Part shown: in pieces, positions 28,422 to 38,934 of the stretch
How the letters are laid out: the number at the start of each line of letters is the position of its first letter
Position numbering within the stretch: position 1 is the first letter of the stretch
DNA from: Pseudonocardia sp. CNS-004
GTDB taxonomy: Bacteria > Actinomycetota > Actinomycetes > Mycobacteriales > Pseudonocardiaceae
Length of the DNA stretch: 64,000 nt
Assembly: GCA_001942185.1 (NCBI GenBank)
Contig: MKJV01000087.1
Coordinates: 22,083-86,082 of the forward strand
Reading direction: 5' to 3'
Notes under the pieces: generated by a model
Database searches by the model: none
What the model was told of the DNA's origin: nothing
Seen by the model: only the letters and a program-made list of their open reading frames with translations
Program-made: the position numbers and the translations under genes

Positions 28422-31400
28422 CTTCCAGGTCGCCCTCGGTTTCGAGGTAGGCTGGCGCAGGGCGTCGAGCGTGGCCTGCCCGGGGTGCTCCCACAGGTTG
28501 CGGTCGGCGGCCTCCAGCAGCCGCTCGACCATCCCGTGCAACGCCCACGGGTTCGACCCGTCGAGGAACTTGCGGTTCACCGGGTCCAGCACGTACTCGC
28601 CCGCGAGCTTCTCGTACTGCCAGTCGGCGACGACGCCGGTGGTGGCGTCCCAGCCGAACAGGTAGTCGACGGTGGCGGCCATCTCGAACGCGCCCTTGTA
28701 GCCGTGCCGGCGCATGGCCTCCATCCAGCGCGGGTTCACCACGCGGGCCCGGAAGACCCGCGCGGTCTCCTCGTGCAGCGTGCGGGTGCGCACGGCCTCG
28801 GGCCGCGTGGAGTCGCCGACGTAGGCGGCGGGCGCCTTGCCCGTCAGCGCGCGGACCGTGGCCACCATGCCGCCGTGGTACTGGTAGTAGTCGTCGGAGT
28901 CGGCGATGTCGTGCTCGCGGGTGTCGGTGTTCTTGGCCGCCACCGCGATCCGCCGGTACGCGGCCTCCATCGCGCCGCGCGCGGGCACCCCGTCCACGCC
29001 GCGGCCGTACGCGTAGCCGCCCCAGGTGCTGTAGACCTCGGCGAGGTCGGCGTCGTCGCGCCAGTTGCGCGACTCCACCAGCTGCAGCAGGCCCGCCCCG
29101 TACGTACCCGGCTTCGAACCGAAGATCCGCATCGGCCGGTCCTCGCCCGCGGCGTGCGCGCGCACGAAGTTCTGCTCGGCGGGCTCGTCGAGGCGGGCGA
29201 CGAGCTGCACCGCGTCGTCGAGCAGGGCCAGTACGTGCGGGAACGCGTCGCGGAAGAAGCCGGAGATGCGCACGGTGACGTCGATGCGGGGCCGGCCCAG
29301 CTCGGCGAGGTCGATCACCTCGAGGGTCGTGACGCGGCGGCTCGCCTCGTCCCACACCGGCCGGACGCCGAGCAGCGCCAGCACCTCGGCCACGTCGTCG
29401 CCGGACGTGCGCATGGCACTGGTGCCCCACACCGACAGCCCGACGCTGCGCGGGTGCTCGCCGTGCTCCTCGACGTAGCGGGCCACCAGCGACTCGGCCA
29501 TCGCCTGCCCGGTCTCCCACGCCAGCCGCGACGGCACCGCCTTCGGGTCGACGGAGTAGAAGTTGCGGCCCGTGGGCAGCACGTTGACCAGCCCGCGCAG
29601 CGGCGAACCGGACGGGCCCGCCGGGATGAACCCGCCGTCGAGGGCGTGCAGGATGCGCTGGATCTCCTGGTCGGTGGCGTCCAGGCGCGGGACGATCTCC
29701 GACGCGGCGAACCGCAGGACATCGGTGACGACGGCGGAATCGACGACTGGCGACTCGACGCCGCGCGCTGCGACGACCCGCTCGGCCGCACCCGGGGCCC
29801 AGCCGGCGGCCTCCATGTCGGCGACGAGGGCGTGAGCGAGCGCCTCGACCTCGTCGACGCGGGCCTTCGGGGCGTCCTCCGCCAGTCCGAGCGCCTCGCG
29901 CAGGCCAGGCAGGTTCTGCTCGCCGCCCCACATCTGGCGGGCGCGCAGCATGGCGAGCACCAGGTCGACGCGCACGTCAGCGGCCGGGGCGGCGCCGAGC
30001 ACGTGCAGGCCGTCGCGGATCTGGACGTCCTTGATCTCGCACAGCCAGCCGTCGACGTGCAGGATCATGTCGTCGAAGGCGTCCTCGTCGGGACGGTCGG
30101 CGAGCCCCAGGTCGTGGTCCATCTTCGCGGCCTGCATCAGCGTCCAGATCTGCTGGCGGATCGCCGGCAGCTTGGCCGGGTCGAGCGCGGCGATGCTGGC
30201 GTGCTCGTCGAGGAGCTGCTCGAGCCGGGCGATGTCGCCGTAGGTCTCGGCGCGGGCCATCGGGGGATGAGGTGGTCCACCAGCGTGGCGTGCGCGCGCC
30301 GCTTGGCCTGGGTGCCTCGCCGGGGTCGTTCACCAGGAACGGGTACACCAGCGGCAGGTCGCCCAGCGCCGCGTCGGTGCCGCAGGAGGCGCTCATCCCC
30401 ATCGTCTTGCCGGGCAGCCACTCCAGGTTGCCGTGCTTGCCCAGGTGCACGATCGCGTCGGCGCCGAACCCGCCGTCCTCCCGCGCCGCGGCGAGGTAGC
30501 GGTAGGCGCCCAGGTAGTGGTGCGACGGGGGAAGGTCCGGGTCGTGGTAGATCGCCACCGGGTTCTCCCCGAACCCGCGCGGCGGCTGCACCATCAGCAG
30601 CACGTTCCCCGCGGCCAGTGCGGCCACGACGATGTGCCCGTCGTCGACGTAGAGCTCGCCCGGCGCCGCCCCCCAGTGCTCCTCGACGCTCGCGCGCAGG
30701 TCGGCGGGCAGCCCGGCGTACCAGGCGCGGTAGCGCTCCGCGGAGATCCGGATCGGGTTGCCCGACAGCTGCTCCTCGGTGAGCCAGTCCGGGTCCTGCC
30801 CGCCCGCGGCGATCAGGGCGTGCATCAGGCGTCGCCGTCGCCCGCCGCGACCCCGGGCAGCTCGCCGACGTCGTACCCGGCCGCGGCCATGGTCTGCAGC
30901 AGCGCCACCGCGCTGGCCGGGGTGTCCAGGCCGACGGCGTTGCCGATGCGGGCGTGCTTGGTGGGGTACGCCGAGAGCATCAGCACGATGCGCTTGTCGG
31001 CGTTCGGGATGTGGCGCAGCCGGGCGTGGCGCACCGCGATCCCGGCCACGCGGGCGGCCCGCTCCGGGTCGGGAACGTAGACCGTCAGCCCGTCGGCGTC
31101 GAACTCCTTGAACGAGAACGGCACCGTGATCAGCCGGCCGTCGAACTCGGGGACGGCCACCTGCGTGGCGACGTCGAGCGGGGACAGCCCGTCGTCGTTC
31201 TCGGCCCAGCTGTCGCGGCTGCTGGTCAGGCAGAGCCCCTGCAGGATCGGCACGTCGAGCGCGGCGAGCTCGGCGACGTCCCACTCCTCGTCGTCGCCGC
31301 CCGCCGAGGCGCTCGCGGGCTTCGTGCCCCCGGCGGCCAGCACCGTGACGACCATGGCGTCGGCGGCGGCCAGCGTGCGCAGCAGCGCGGGCTCGGCCTG

Positions 31401-32000
31401 CCGCAGCGACGCGCAGTACACCGGCAGCGGGCGCGCGCCGGCGTCCTCGAGCGCGGAGCACAACGCCTCGACGTAGGTGGTGTTGCCGGCGAGCTGCTGC
31501 GCGCGGTAGTAGAGGACGGCGACGACGGGCCCGTCCACCGGCCGCGCGTCGCGCTCCAGGACCCCCCAGGCAGGCAGCTCGATCGGCGGGTCGAACCCGT
31601 GTCCGGTGAGCAGCAGCGTGTCGGAGAGGAACGCGTGCAGCTGCGCGAGGTTGGCCGGGCCGCCCTGCGCGAGGTAGGTGTGCGCCTGCGCGGCCACACC
31701 CGCCGGCACCGTCGACCGCTCCATCATCTCCGCGTCGGGGGCCTGCTCACCGCCGAGCGCCACCACCGGCAGCCCCGACGCACGCATCTCGGCCAGCCCG
31801 TCGGGCCACGTGCGGCTGCCACCGAGGATCCGCACCACCACGACATCGGCGCCCGCCAGCAGCGCCGGGAGATCGTCGACGGGAGTGCGGGACGGGTTGG
31901 CGAGCCGGAAGGCGGCACCCGATGCGCGCGCCGACAGCAGGTCGGTGTCCGAGGTGGACAACAGCACGACGGTAGGAGTGCCCGGGACGTGGGGGCCCAT
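28414..32000 (-). CDS. cobN: Cobaltochelatase subunit CobN (four frameshifts)
   Basis: Large subunit of the ATP-dependent aerobic cobalt chelatase that inserts Co into hydrogenobyrinate a,c-diamide; repaired length about 1,196 residues, normal for CobN. Recognisable blocks are VVVVRILGGSRTWPDGL, VPFSFKEFDADGLTVYVPDP, VHLGKHGNLEWLPGKT, GFIPAGPSGSPLRG with LPTGRNFYSVDPKAVPS, GSKPGTYGAGLLQLVESRNW and the C-terminal MAATVDYLFGWDATTGVV. Missing bases near 30831, 30317, 30262 and 28462 each shift the frame by one. ATG 32000 has GGGAGGAAGG upstream. A cobalamin riboswitch lies in the leader. Confidence 0.92.
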
Positions 32001-32044
32001 GAAGTGCCTTCCTCCCGATCCTCGTCGGGGGCCGAAGGGTCGCG

Positions 32045-32225
32045 GCGGGCGGGGCAGTGTCCTGGCTCCCGGATCGTCGCGCGCCCCGGCCTTCCGGGCG
32101 CCGTCGAAGTGTGCCCGTGGCCGTCGGCGGGGTCTGCTCCCCGGTGACAGTGGCGGGACCGCGCCGGACTCGCACCGGCTTCCTGGCCCCGCTCGCCGTA
32201 TTCGGTTGTGGTTCGCGCCAACTCT
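32045..32225 (-). ncRNA. Cobalamin (B12) riboswitch upstream of cobN
   Basis: Read on the minus strand, the leader has the conserved core GCCGGTGCGAGTCCGGCGC then GGTCCCGCCACTGT near 32150-32185 and the B12 box GGGAGCCAGGACACTGCC at about 32053-32070. Order and spacing fit the cobalamin element. The distance to the cobN start is about 45 nt, so it could hide the ribosome site when adenosylcobalamin is bound. It would repress cobN-cobF, and perhaps the ABC transporter genes behind them. Confidence 0.88.
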
Positions 32226-32356
32226 CGGTGGTACCGCCGCACCCGTCAAGCGCGGGTGACGGTCCCCTCGCCGAAGGCCGGGCAGCGGTCCCACCGACCA
32301 GTGGGCTACCTCGTACTTCGGGGCGAGGGCTGGGGCGGTGTGCTTAGAGTGTCGCG

Positions 32357-33375
32357 GTGCCCATCCGCCCCGACGCATGCCCCGGCGTGTTCGCGCTGCA
32401 CGACGCCGCCGACGGCGCGCTCGCCCGGGTGCGGCTGCCCGGAGGTGCGGTCGACGCCGCGGCGCTGCGGGTTCTGGCCGGCTGCGCGGAGGATCTCGGT
32501 GACGGCGCGCTGCACCTGACCTCGCGCGGCAACGTGCAGCTGCGCGGCTGCGCCGCGACGACCCGCGGCTGGCGCGGCGGCTCACGGCCGCGGGGTTGCT
32601 GCCCTCACCCGCGCACGAGCGGGCGCGCAACGTCCTCGCCTCCCCGCTGTCCGGCATCACCGGCGGCCTCGCCGACGTCCGTGACCTCGCGCCGGCCCTG
32701 GACCGCGGGCTGTGCGCGCGTCCGGAGCTGGCCGCGCTGCCCGGCCGGTTCCTGTTCGCCATCGACGACGGCCGCGACGACGTGGCGGGCGAGAAGCCGG
32801 ACCTGTGCTGGCAGGCGACCTCCCCCGAGGAGGGGGTCCTGCGGATCGCGGGCAGCCCGGTGGCACGGGTGGCGATCGGCGACGCGGTCGGGGCGCTCCT
32901 GGATGCCGCCACCGAACTGCTGGCCGGGGCGCAGGAGAGCTCCGTTCCCGAACGCGCGGCGGAGGCCACGGGCGGCCCACGGGTCGGGCGCGTGAGCGGT
33001 GCGCTCGTCTGTGCCCCGGTCCTCGGGGAGATGTCGGTGGCGCAGGTGTGCACGCTCGCGGACAGCGCCGCCCGGGTGCTGGTCACGCCGTGGCGGACGG
33101 TCGTGGTGCCCGGTGCGGACGCCGCGGTGGAGGCACGGCTGGTCGCGGCCGGGTTCGTGACCGACCCCGCTCGCCGGTGCCGCTGGTGAGCGCGTGCGCG
33201 GGCGGCCGGGGTGTGCCAAGGCGCTCGCCGACGTGCGCGCCGACGCCGTGCGGGCCTCGCGGCAGGCCGGTTCCGCGAGCGCGTGCACCTGTCGGGCTGC
33301 GCGCGGCGCTGCGGGTCCCCGCACGGGCCGCACCGCGCGCTCGTCGCGGACGCCGACGGGAGGTACTCGGGATGA
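32357..33375 (+). CDS. cobG: Precorrin-3B synthase (four frameshifts)
   Basis: Nitrite/sulfite reductase-like monooxygenase that makes precorrin-3B; repaired length about 340 residues. The N-terminus GDGALHLTSRGNVQLRGC and the C-terminal VHLSGCARRCGSPHGPHRAL, with SACAGRPGCAKALADVR before it, match CobG and its Fe-S/siroheme ligand region (CxxxxxC...CxxxC). Missing bases near 32565, 33170, 33207 and 33275 put it in successive frames, making this one of the most broken genes here. The stop overlaps the cobH start (ATGA). The GTG start lacks a good ribosome site; a somewhat different start is possible. Confidence 0.82.
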
Positions 33376-34010
33376 CGGCCCGGGAGTACGTCCGCGACGG
33401 TGCCGAGATCTACCGGCGTTCGTTCGCCACGATCCGCGCCGAGGCCGACCTGGACCGGCTGCCGCCCGACCTGGCGACCGTCGCGGTGCGGATGATCCAC
33501 GCGTCCGGCCAGGTCGACCTCGTCGACGACATCGCCCACTCCCCCGCCGTGGTCACCGCGGCGCGGTCTGCGCTGCAGGCCGGCGCGCCGATCCTGTGCG
33601 ACGCCGCGATGGTCGCCTCGGGTGTCACGGCGGCCCGGCTACCGGCCGGCAACGAGGTCGTCTGCACGCTGCGCGACCCGCGGGTGCCCCCGCTCGCGGC
33701 GCAGCTGGGCACGACCCGCAGCGCGGCGGCCCTCGAGCTGTGGCGCGAACGGCTCGGCGGCGCGGTCGTCGCGATCGGGAACGCGCCGACGGCCCTGTTC
33801 CACCTGCTCGACATGATCGACGCCGGGGCGCCGCGCCCGGCCGCGGTGCTGGGGATCCCGGTGGGCTTCATCGGCGCCGCCGAGTCGAAGGACGAGCTGG
33901 CCGCCCGCACCGACCTGGAGTTCCTCGTGGTGCGCGGCAGGCGCGGCGGGTCGGCGATCACCGCGGCGGCGGTGAACGCGCTGGCCCGCGAGGAGGAGAT
34001 CCTGCCGTGA
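33372..34010 (+). CDS. cobH: Precorrin-8X methylmutase
   Basis: Intact 212-residue enzyme that moves the C11 methyl to C12, forming hydrogenobyrinate. The family pattern is MIHASGQVDLVDDIAHSP (catalytic His and substrate loop), ILCDAAMVASGVT, AIGNAPTALFHLLDMI and GIPVGFIGAAESKDEL. It overlaps cobG at the start and cobIJ at the end (34007-34010). Confidence 0.95.
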   Translation: MTAREYVRDGAEIYRRSFATIRAEADLDRLPPDLATVAVRMIHASGQVDLVDDIAHSPAVVTAARSALQAGAPILCDAAMVASGVTAARLPAGNEVVCTLRDPRVPPLAAQLGTTRSAAALELWRERLGGAVVAIGNAPTALFHLLDMIDAGAPRPAAVLGIPVGFIGAAESKDELAARTDLEFLVVRGRRGGSAITAAAVNALAREEEILP

Positions 34011-35499
34011 CCGGAACGCTGTACGGGGTCGGGGTGGGGCCCGGCGACCCCGAGCTGATGACGCTGAAGGCGGTCCGGCTGATCGCCGCCGCCGACGTGA
34101 TCGCCTACCACGCGGCCCGCCACGGCCGGTCGGTCGCGCGCGGGATCGCCGCGGCGCACCTGCACGCAGGCCAGGTGGAGGAGGTGCTGGTCTACCCCGT
34201 CACCACGGAGGCCACCGACCATCCCGGCGGATACCAGGCGCCATCGACGAGTTCTACGCCGACGCCGCCCGACGCCTCGCCGCGCACCTGGACGCCGGGC
34301 GCGACGTGGTGCTGCTCGCCGAGGGCGACCCGCTCTTCTACGGCTCCTACATGCACATGCACAAGCGGCTCGCGCCGCGCTACCGCACCGAGGTCGTCCC
34401 CGGCGTCACGTCGGTGAGCGCGGCCTCGGCGGCGCTGCGCCAGCCGCTGGTGGAGCGCGACGAGGTGCTCACCGTGCTGCCCGGCACGCTGCCGCGCGAG
34501 GAGCTGGCGCGGCGGCTGGCCGACACCGACTCCGCCGCGGTGCTGAAACTGGGCCGCACGTTCGAGACCGTGCGCGATGCGGTCACCGACGCCGGTCGCC
34601 GCGCGTTCTACGTGGAGCGGGCCACGACGGACGCCCAGCGCACCGCGGACCTCGCCGACGTCGACCCGGCGTCGGTGCCCTACTTCTCGATCGCGCTGGT
34701 GCCGGGCGCGGTGGCCGCAGCACCGCCCACCGAGGCGGTCGGGACCGGCGGCGGCACCGGCGAGGTGGTGGTCGTCGGCACCGGGCCCGCGGGCCGGGAC
34801 TGGATGACGCCGCAGGTCACGGCGGTGCTCGCGGCCGCCGACGACCTCGTCGGCTACGGCCCCTACCTCGACCGCGTGCCGCCCAACCCGCGCCAGAACA
34901 GGTACCCGAGCGACAACCGCGCCGAGGCCGACCGGGCGGCGCACGCGCTGGACCTCGCCGCGTCCGGCAGGCGGGTGGCCGTGGTGTCCGCGGGCGATCC
35001 GGGCGTCTTCGCGATGGCCGCCGCGGTGCTCGAGGTGGCGGCGCAGGAGAAGTACACGCAGGTGGCGGTGCGGGTGCTGCCGGGCGTCACGGCGTCGAGC
35101 GCGGTGGCCGCCGCGGTCGGCGCGCCGCTGGGCCACGACCACGCCGTGATCTCGCTGTCGGACCGGCTCAAGCCGTGGGACGTCGTCGTGGCCCGCCTGG
35201 TGGCCGCCGCCCGCGCCGACCTGGCGATCGCGATCTACAACCCGCGCTCGAAGGCCCGGCCGTGGCAGGTGGGGGCCGCGCGCGACGTCCTGCTGGAGCA
35301 CCGCGCCCCGGACACCCCGGTCGTCGTCGGGCGGGACGTCGGCGGGCCGGGCGAACGCGTCACCGTCACGACGCTGGCCGAGCTGGACCCCGAGCAGGTC
35401 GACATGCGCACGCTGCTGATCATCGGCGCGTCCACGACGAAGGTGGTCACGCGCGGTGCGACGACGACGGTGTTCACCCCACGCCACCACCCGGGCTGA
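34007..35499 (+). CDS. cobIJ: CobI-CobJ fusion: precorrin-2 C20- and precorrin-3B C17-methyltransferase (frameshifted)
   Basis: About 497 residues with two tandem SAM-dependent methyltransferase domains. The CobI half (residues 1 to about 240) has GVGVGPGDPELMTLKAVRLI and VLLAEGDPLFYGSYMHMH. After a Gly-rich linker the CobJ half begins VVVVGTGPAGRDWMTPQV and includes VAVVSAGDPGVFAMAAAVLE and LAIAIYNPRSKARPWQV. The fusion is usual in actinobacteria. One missing G near 34238 interrupts the CobI half. Confidence 0.92.
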
Positions 35500-35512
35500 G
35501 CCACCTCCGAAC

Positions 35513-35530
35513 TGCAATCTGACGGTTGCA
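35513..35530. promoter_or_regulatory. Operator half of a tandem pair, site 1
   Basis: TGCAA (35513-35517), 8 nt, TTGCA (35526-35530). The same TGCAA-N8-TTGCA dyad recurs 33 bp downstream. It lies in the promoter of the SRPBCC-ArsR genes. Confidence 0.65.
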
Positions 35531-35544
35531 CTATGGCGGGTGAT

Positions 35545-35564
35545 GTGCAATCGTCTAGTTGCAC
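35545..35564. promoter_or_regulatory. Operator half of a tandem pair, site 2
   Basis: GTGCAA (35545-35550), 8 nt, TTGCAC (35559-35564), ending 19 nt before the SRPBCC start codon. Two identical dyads about three helical turns apart suggest cooperative repressor binding, most likely by the ArsR protein encoded one gene downstream. Confidence 0.65.
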
Positions 35565-35583
35565 AACACCGGGAGGGAACGCC

Positions 35584-36078
35584 ATGAACGACACCACGTA
35601 CACCGAGGCGGAGCTGGCCGAGCTCGACAGCATCGCCCGCCAGATCGACATCGACGCGCCGGCCGATCGAGTGTGGGAACTCATCGCACGGCCCGGCTGG
35701 TACGTCAACGACGGCACCGTCGAGGACGAGCCCGACCTGCGGTACGAGGGCGACGTCGCGGTCGTGACGCAACCGGGAGTCGGGGAGTTCCGGTTCCGGA
35801 CCGTGCAGCTGGACAAGCCGCGCTACGCCGCATTCCGTTGGCTGGGCACACCGTTCCGCCCCGTCACCGAGGGGACGCTCGTCGAGTTCTGGATCGATGA
35901 GCGTGCCAGCGGCGGGGTGACGCTGCGCGTCCTCGAGAGCGGGTTCTCCACCCTCTCCGACGACGCGGCGACCTGGCTGCAGGAACGCGAGGGCAACGAC
36001 CGCGGCTGGACGGCGGAGCTGGCTGCCGGGAAGGCGTTCGTCGAGTCCGGGGCGGCGCACGCAGACACGGGGTCATGA
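35584..36078 (+). CDS. SRPBCC (AHSA1-like) domain protein
   Basis: A 164-residue single-domain START/SRPBCC protein: IARQIDIDAPADRVWELIARPGWYV at the N-terminus, a central beta region (YEGDVAVVTQPGVGEFRFRTV, YAAFRWLG) and a long C-terminal helix. SRPBCC-ArsR pairs are common in actinobacteria; the SRPBCC protein probably binds a hydrophobic ligand. The start 35584 has GGGAGGGAA upstream, and two TGCAA-N8-TTGCA sites precede it. Confidence 0.85.
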   Translation: MNDTTYTEAELAELDSIARQIDIDAPADRVWELIARPGWYVNDGTVEDEPDLRYEGDVAVVTQPGVGEFRFRTVQLDKPRYAAFRWLGTPFRPVTEGTLVEFWIDERASGGVTLRVLESGFSTLSDDAATWLQEREGNDRGWTAELAAGKAFVESGAAHADTGS

Positions 36079-36147
36079 GCGAGCTTGCGAGCGAATCAAT
36101 GTCACAGCGCCTGCGCGAAGCGCCGGCCGAGCGCAGCGAGCCGAGCG

Positions 36148-36489
36148 ATGAGCGCGCCGGACCTCCCGACCATGTGCGCCGCGCTGAGCGACCCGACCCG
36201 CTGGGAGATCCTCACGCGGCTCGGGCAGGGCGCGATGTCGGCCTCCGCACTGGCCCGGGTCCTCCCGGTGAGCAGGCAGGCCATCGGCAAGCACCTCGAG
36301 GTGCTGCGTGAGGTCGGGCTCGTCGAACCAGAGCAGCGCGGGCGCGAGGTCGTCTTCCTCGTCGTCGGCGCCCGGCTGAGCTCGCTCGCCCGGGAGCTGG
36401 ACCGGATCGGCCGGTCCTGGGAGAGCCGCCTGCTGTCGATCAAGCAACTGGCCGAGCAGCCCGACCAGGACCCGCCGCCTCGGCCCTGA
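36148..36489 (+). CDS. ArsR-family transcriptional regulator
   Basis: A 113-residue winged-helix repressor: CAALSDPTRWEILTRLGQG, then the recognition helix LARVLPVSRQAIGKHLEVL and the wing VEPEQRGREVVFLV. No cysteine cluster for metal sensing is seen, which fits the subgroup paired with SRPBCC proteins. ATG 36148 is preferred; ATG 36085 would add 21 residues derived from a low-complexity GAGCGAGC-type stretch in the 69-nt gap after the SRPBCC gene. Confidence 0.88.
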   Translation: MSAPDLPTMCAALSDPTRWEILTRLGQGAMSASALARVLPVSRQAIGKHLEVLREVGLVEPEQRGREVVFLVVGARLSSLARELDRIGRSWESRLLSIKQLAEQPDQDPPPRP

Positions 36490-36614
36490 TCGCCACACCT
36501 ACCTCCCTCAACCGCGTCTCCGCGTCGAAGCCGCATGCGCTTCGCCGCGCGACTCCGCATGCCGCAAATCCCTTCCACGACAAGAGAAGACGACGAGATC
36601 GGCAGGTACCAGAC

Positions 36615-38066
36615 ATGTCCATCCAGGCCGTCGAGACGAACATCGGCACCCGTCCCGCGGAGGAACAACGGATCACCACACCGAGCGAGCGCGCTCCGGC
36701 GACGCGGGCCGGACGGGGGTTCGTGCTCGCCCTGGTCTGCGCCGCCGTGGCGATCGTGGGCATCGACGGGGCCATCGTGAACGTGGCGCTGGCCTCGATC
36801 CAGCACGACCTCGGTGTCGATTACGGCACGCTGCAGTGGGTGGTGGTGGCCTACGGCCTGCTACTGGGCGGGTTCCTCCTGCTCGGCGGGCGGATGGCCG
36901 ACCAGCTGGGACGGCGACGCGTCTTCCTGACCGGCATCGCCATCTTCACGGGTGCCTCGCTCCTGGCCGGGATCGCACAGCACGCCGGTCTGTTGATCGT
37001 GGCGCGTGGGGTCCAGGGAGTCGGTGCGGCGCTCATCGTGCCGGCAGCGTTGTCGCTGCTCGCCGTCACGTTCGCGGAAGGACCCGACCGCGACCGCGCC
37101 GTGGGCCTCTTCGGAGCCGTCGACGGAGTGGCCGCGTCAGCCGGCGTCGTCGTGGGCGGGCTGCTGGCCGCCGGTCTGGGCTGGCGCTGGGCGTTCCTCA
37201 TCCACGTGCCGGTCGGGATGGCGCTGCTCGTGGCCGCACTCGTGTTCCTGTCCGCGGATCGGGCCGATGAGCGTGCGCCGCGCCTCGACGTCGCCGGAGC
37301 CATCACGGTGACGGGTGGCCTGCTGGTGTTCGTCTACGCATTGCACCACGCTGCGGGCCACGGCTGGTTCACCTGGTCCACCCTGGCCCTGTTCACTGCG
37401 GCCGCTGCGCTGCTGGCCGTGTTCCTCCGGATCGAGGCACGTGCCGCCGCCCCGCTCGTGCCCTCCGCCATGCTGCGGAACCGCACACGGCTGATCGCGA
37501 ACCTGACCGCGTTCCTCGCGTTCTCCGCGCTGCTGTCGTTCATCTTCATCGGCTCGCTGTTGATGCAGCACGTGCTGGGCTACTCGCCGGCGATCGCGGG
37601 CGTGGCGTGGCTGGCCACGACGCCACCATCTTCGTGGCGGCCATGGCGGGCACGCGGCTCGTCGCCCGGGTCGGGGGGCGCAGGCTGCTGATCACCGGTC
37701 TGTCGCTGGTCGCCCTCGGGGCGTTCTGGCTGTCGCGAGTCCCCGCTGACGCCGGTTACGTCACGGACCTGCTGCCCGCCTTCCTGTTCGCCGGGGTCGG
37801 CTTCGGGTGCTGTGGGCCCGCTCTGCAGCTCGGCGCTGTCCGGGGTATCGCGATCGGATGCGGGGCTGGCGTCCGGCCTCGTGGAGACGTCGCGCGAGAT
37901 CGGCGGCGCGGCCGGCGTCGCCGCGGTGTCGACGGTGCTCCTCACGGGCTCCGACCTCGACAACTTCTACGCCGCCTTCACGGTCGCGCGCCTCGCCGTC
38001 CTCGGCGTGGTCGTCGCGACCGCCGGATTCGCACGGGCCGCCGTGCGGGAAGGAGAGACGTCATGA
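36615..38066 (+). CDS. MFS transporter, DHA2 (14-TMS) type (two frameshifts)
   Basis: About 483 residues. TM1 begins ALVCAAVAIVGIDGAIVNVAL with the D(x)A(x)VNVAL motif of the DHA2 drug/H+ antiporters, and the loop 2-3 motif GGRMADQLGRRRVF is present. Shifts near 37620 (net -1) and 37838 (net +1) place residues about 336-408 in another frame. It follows the ArsR gene by 126 nt and may be regulated by it. The stop overlaps the DUF899 start (ATGA). Confidence 0.87.
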
Positions 38067-38923
38067 ACGGGGAGTCCTGCTGCGGTGGTTCGGAACACGC
38101 CGGCTCGAGCGGCACCTCAGCCGGGGCGGCGGGCGCACTGCCCGTGCCGGCGGTCGTCGACCGGGCCGTCTTCCAGGCGGAGCTCGACAGGCTGCGGCTC
38201 CGCGAGAAGGCACACACCCGGGAGGGCGACGCGATCGCCGCGGCCCGCCGTCGCCTGCCGATGGTCGAGGTCGACGCCGACCTCGAACTGCTCGGCCCCC
38301 ACGGGACGACCACCCTGCTCGACGCGTTCGAGGGCCGCCGTCAGCTCATCGCCTACTACTTCATGTGGTGGCCCGGCCGGCCCGCGCCCGAGCAGTGCGA
38401 AGGCTGCACGTTGTTCCTCGGCCAGGTCGCCGACCTGTCCCTCCTGCACTCCCGGGACATCACCTACGCCGTCTTCAGCCAGGGCCGCAACACCGCGTTC
38501 GGCCCCGCCGACCCACAGGTGTCCTACGACGAGAGCCTCCGCTACCGCGACTTCATGGGCTGGGACATGCCCTGGTACTCGGCGCAGCCCTCCCTCGACG
38601 CGCTACTCGTCGGTCGCGAGATGGGCTTGTTCCACCTCGTGTGCTACCTGCGGGACGGCGACCGCGTCTTCGAGACCTACTGGACGAAACGCCGCGGCGT
38701 GGAGGCCATGGACCACAGCTACTCGCTCATGGACCTCACCGCCCACGGACGCCAGGAAGCGTGGGAGGACTCACCCACCGGCCGGCCACAGCACTGCTCC
38801 ATGAGGACCGACGGCGGCCCGCCCACGTGGCCGCCGGCATCGCAGGAGGGGGGCGGACGTCCCATCGCCCAGTGGGCACGTGTGGAAGCGGGTCATTCCG
38901 ACGACCTCAGCGCCGGGCGGTGA
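38063..38923 (+). CDS. DUF899 thioredoxin-like protein
   Basis: A 286-residue protein starting with a Cys pair, MNGESCCGGSEH. The DUF899 core is recognisable as FQAELDRLRLREKAHTREGD, LPMVEVDADLELLGPHG, QLIAYYFMWWPGRPAPEQCEG-like and VFSQGRNTAFGP, ending AMDHSYSLMDLTAHGRQE. Function is unproven; the fold suggests a peroxiredoxin/thioredoxin relative. Coupled to the MFS gene. Confidence 0.87.
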   Translation: MNGESCCGGSEHAGSSGTSAGAAGALPVPAVVDRAVFQAELDRLRLREKAHTREGDAIAAARRRLPMVEVDADLELLGPHGTTTLLDAFEGRRQLIAYYFMWWPGRPAPEQCEGCTLFLGQVADLSLLHSRDITYAVFSQGRNTAFGPADPQVSYDESLRYRDFMGWDMPWYSAQPSLDALLVGREMGLFHLVCYLRDGDRVFETYWTKRRGVEAMDHSYSLMDLTAHGRQEAWEDSPTGRPQHCSMRTDGGPPTWPPASQEGGGRPIAQWARVEAGHSDDLSAGR

Positions 38924-38934
38924 TCATCCAGCCG

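Noticed and set aside
30262..30831. Programmed ribosomal frameshifting in cobN and other genes
   Set aside because: The shifts are numerous, occur in unrelated genes at plain G/C runs, and lack slippery-sequence/hairpin signals; error in the sequence is simpler.
36079..36147. GAGCGAGC-type low-complexity stretch as an N-terminal extension of ArsR
   Set aside because: The extra residues (MRANQCHSACAKRRPSA) do not resemble ArsR proteins; the stretch looks like a repeat-rich spacer.
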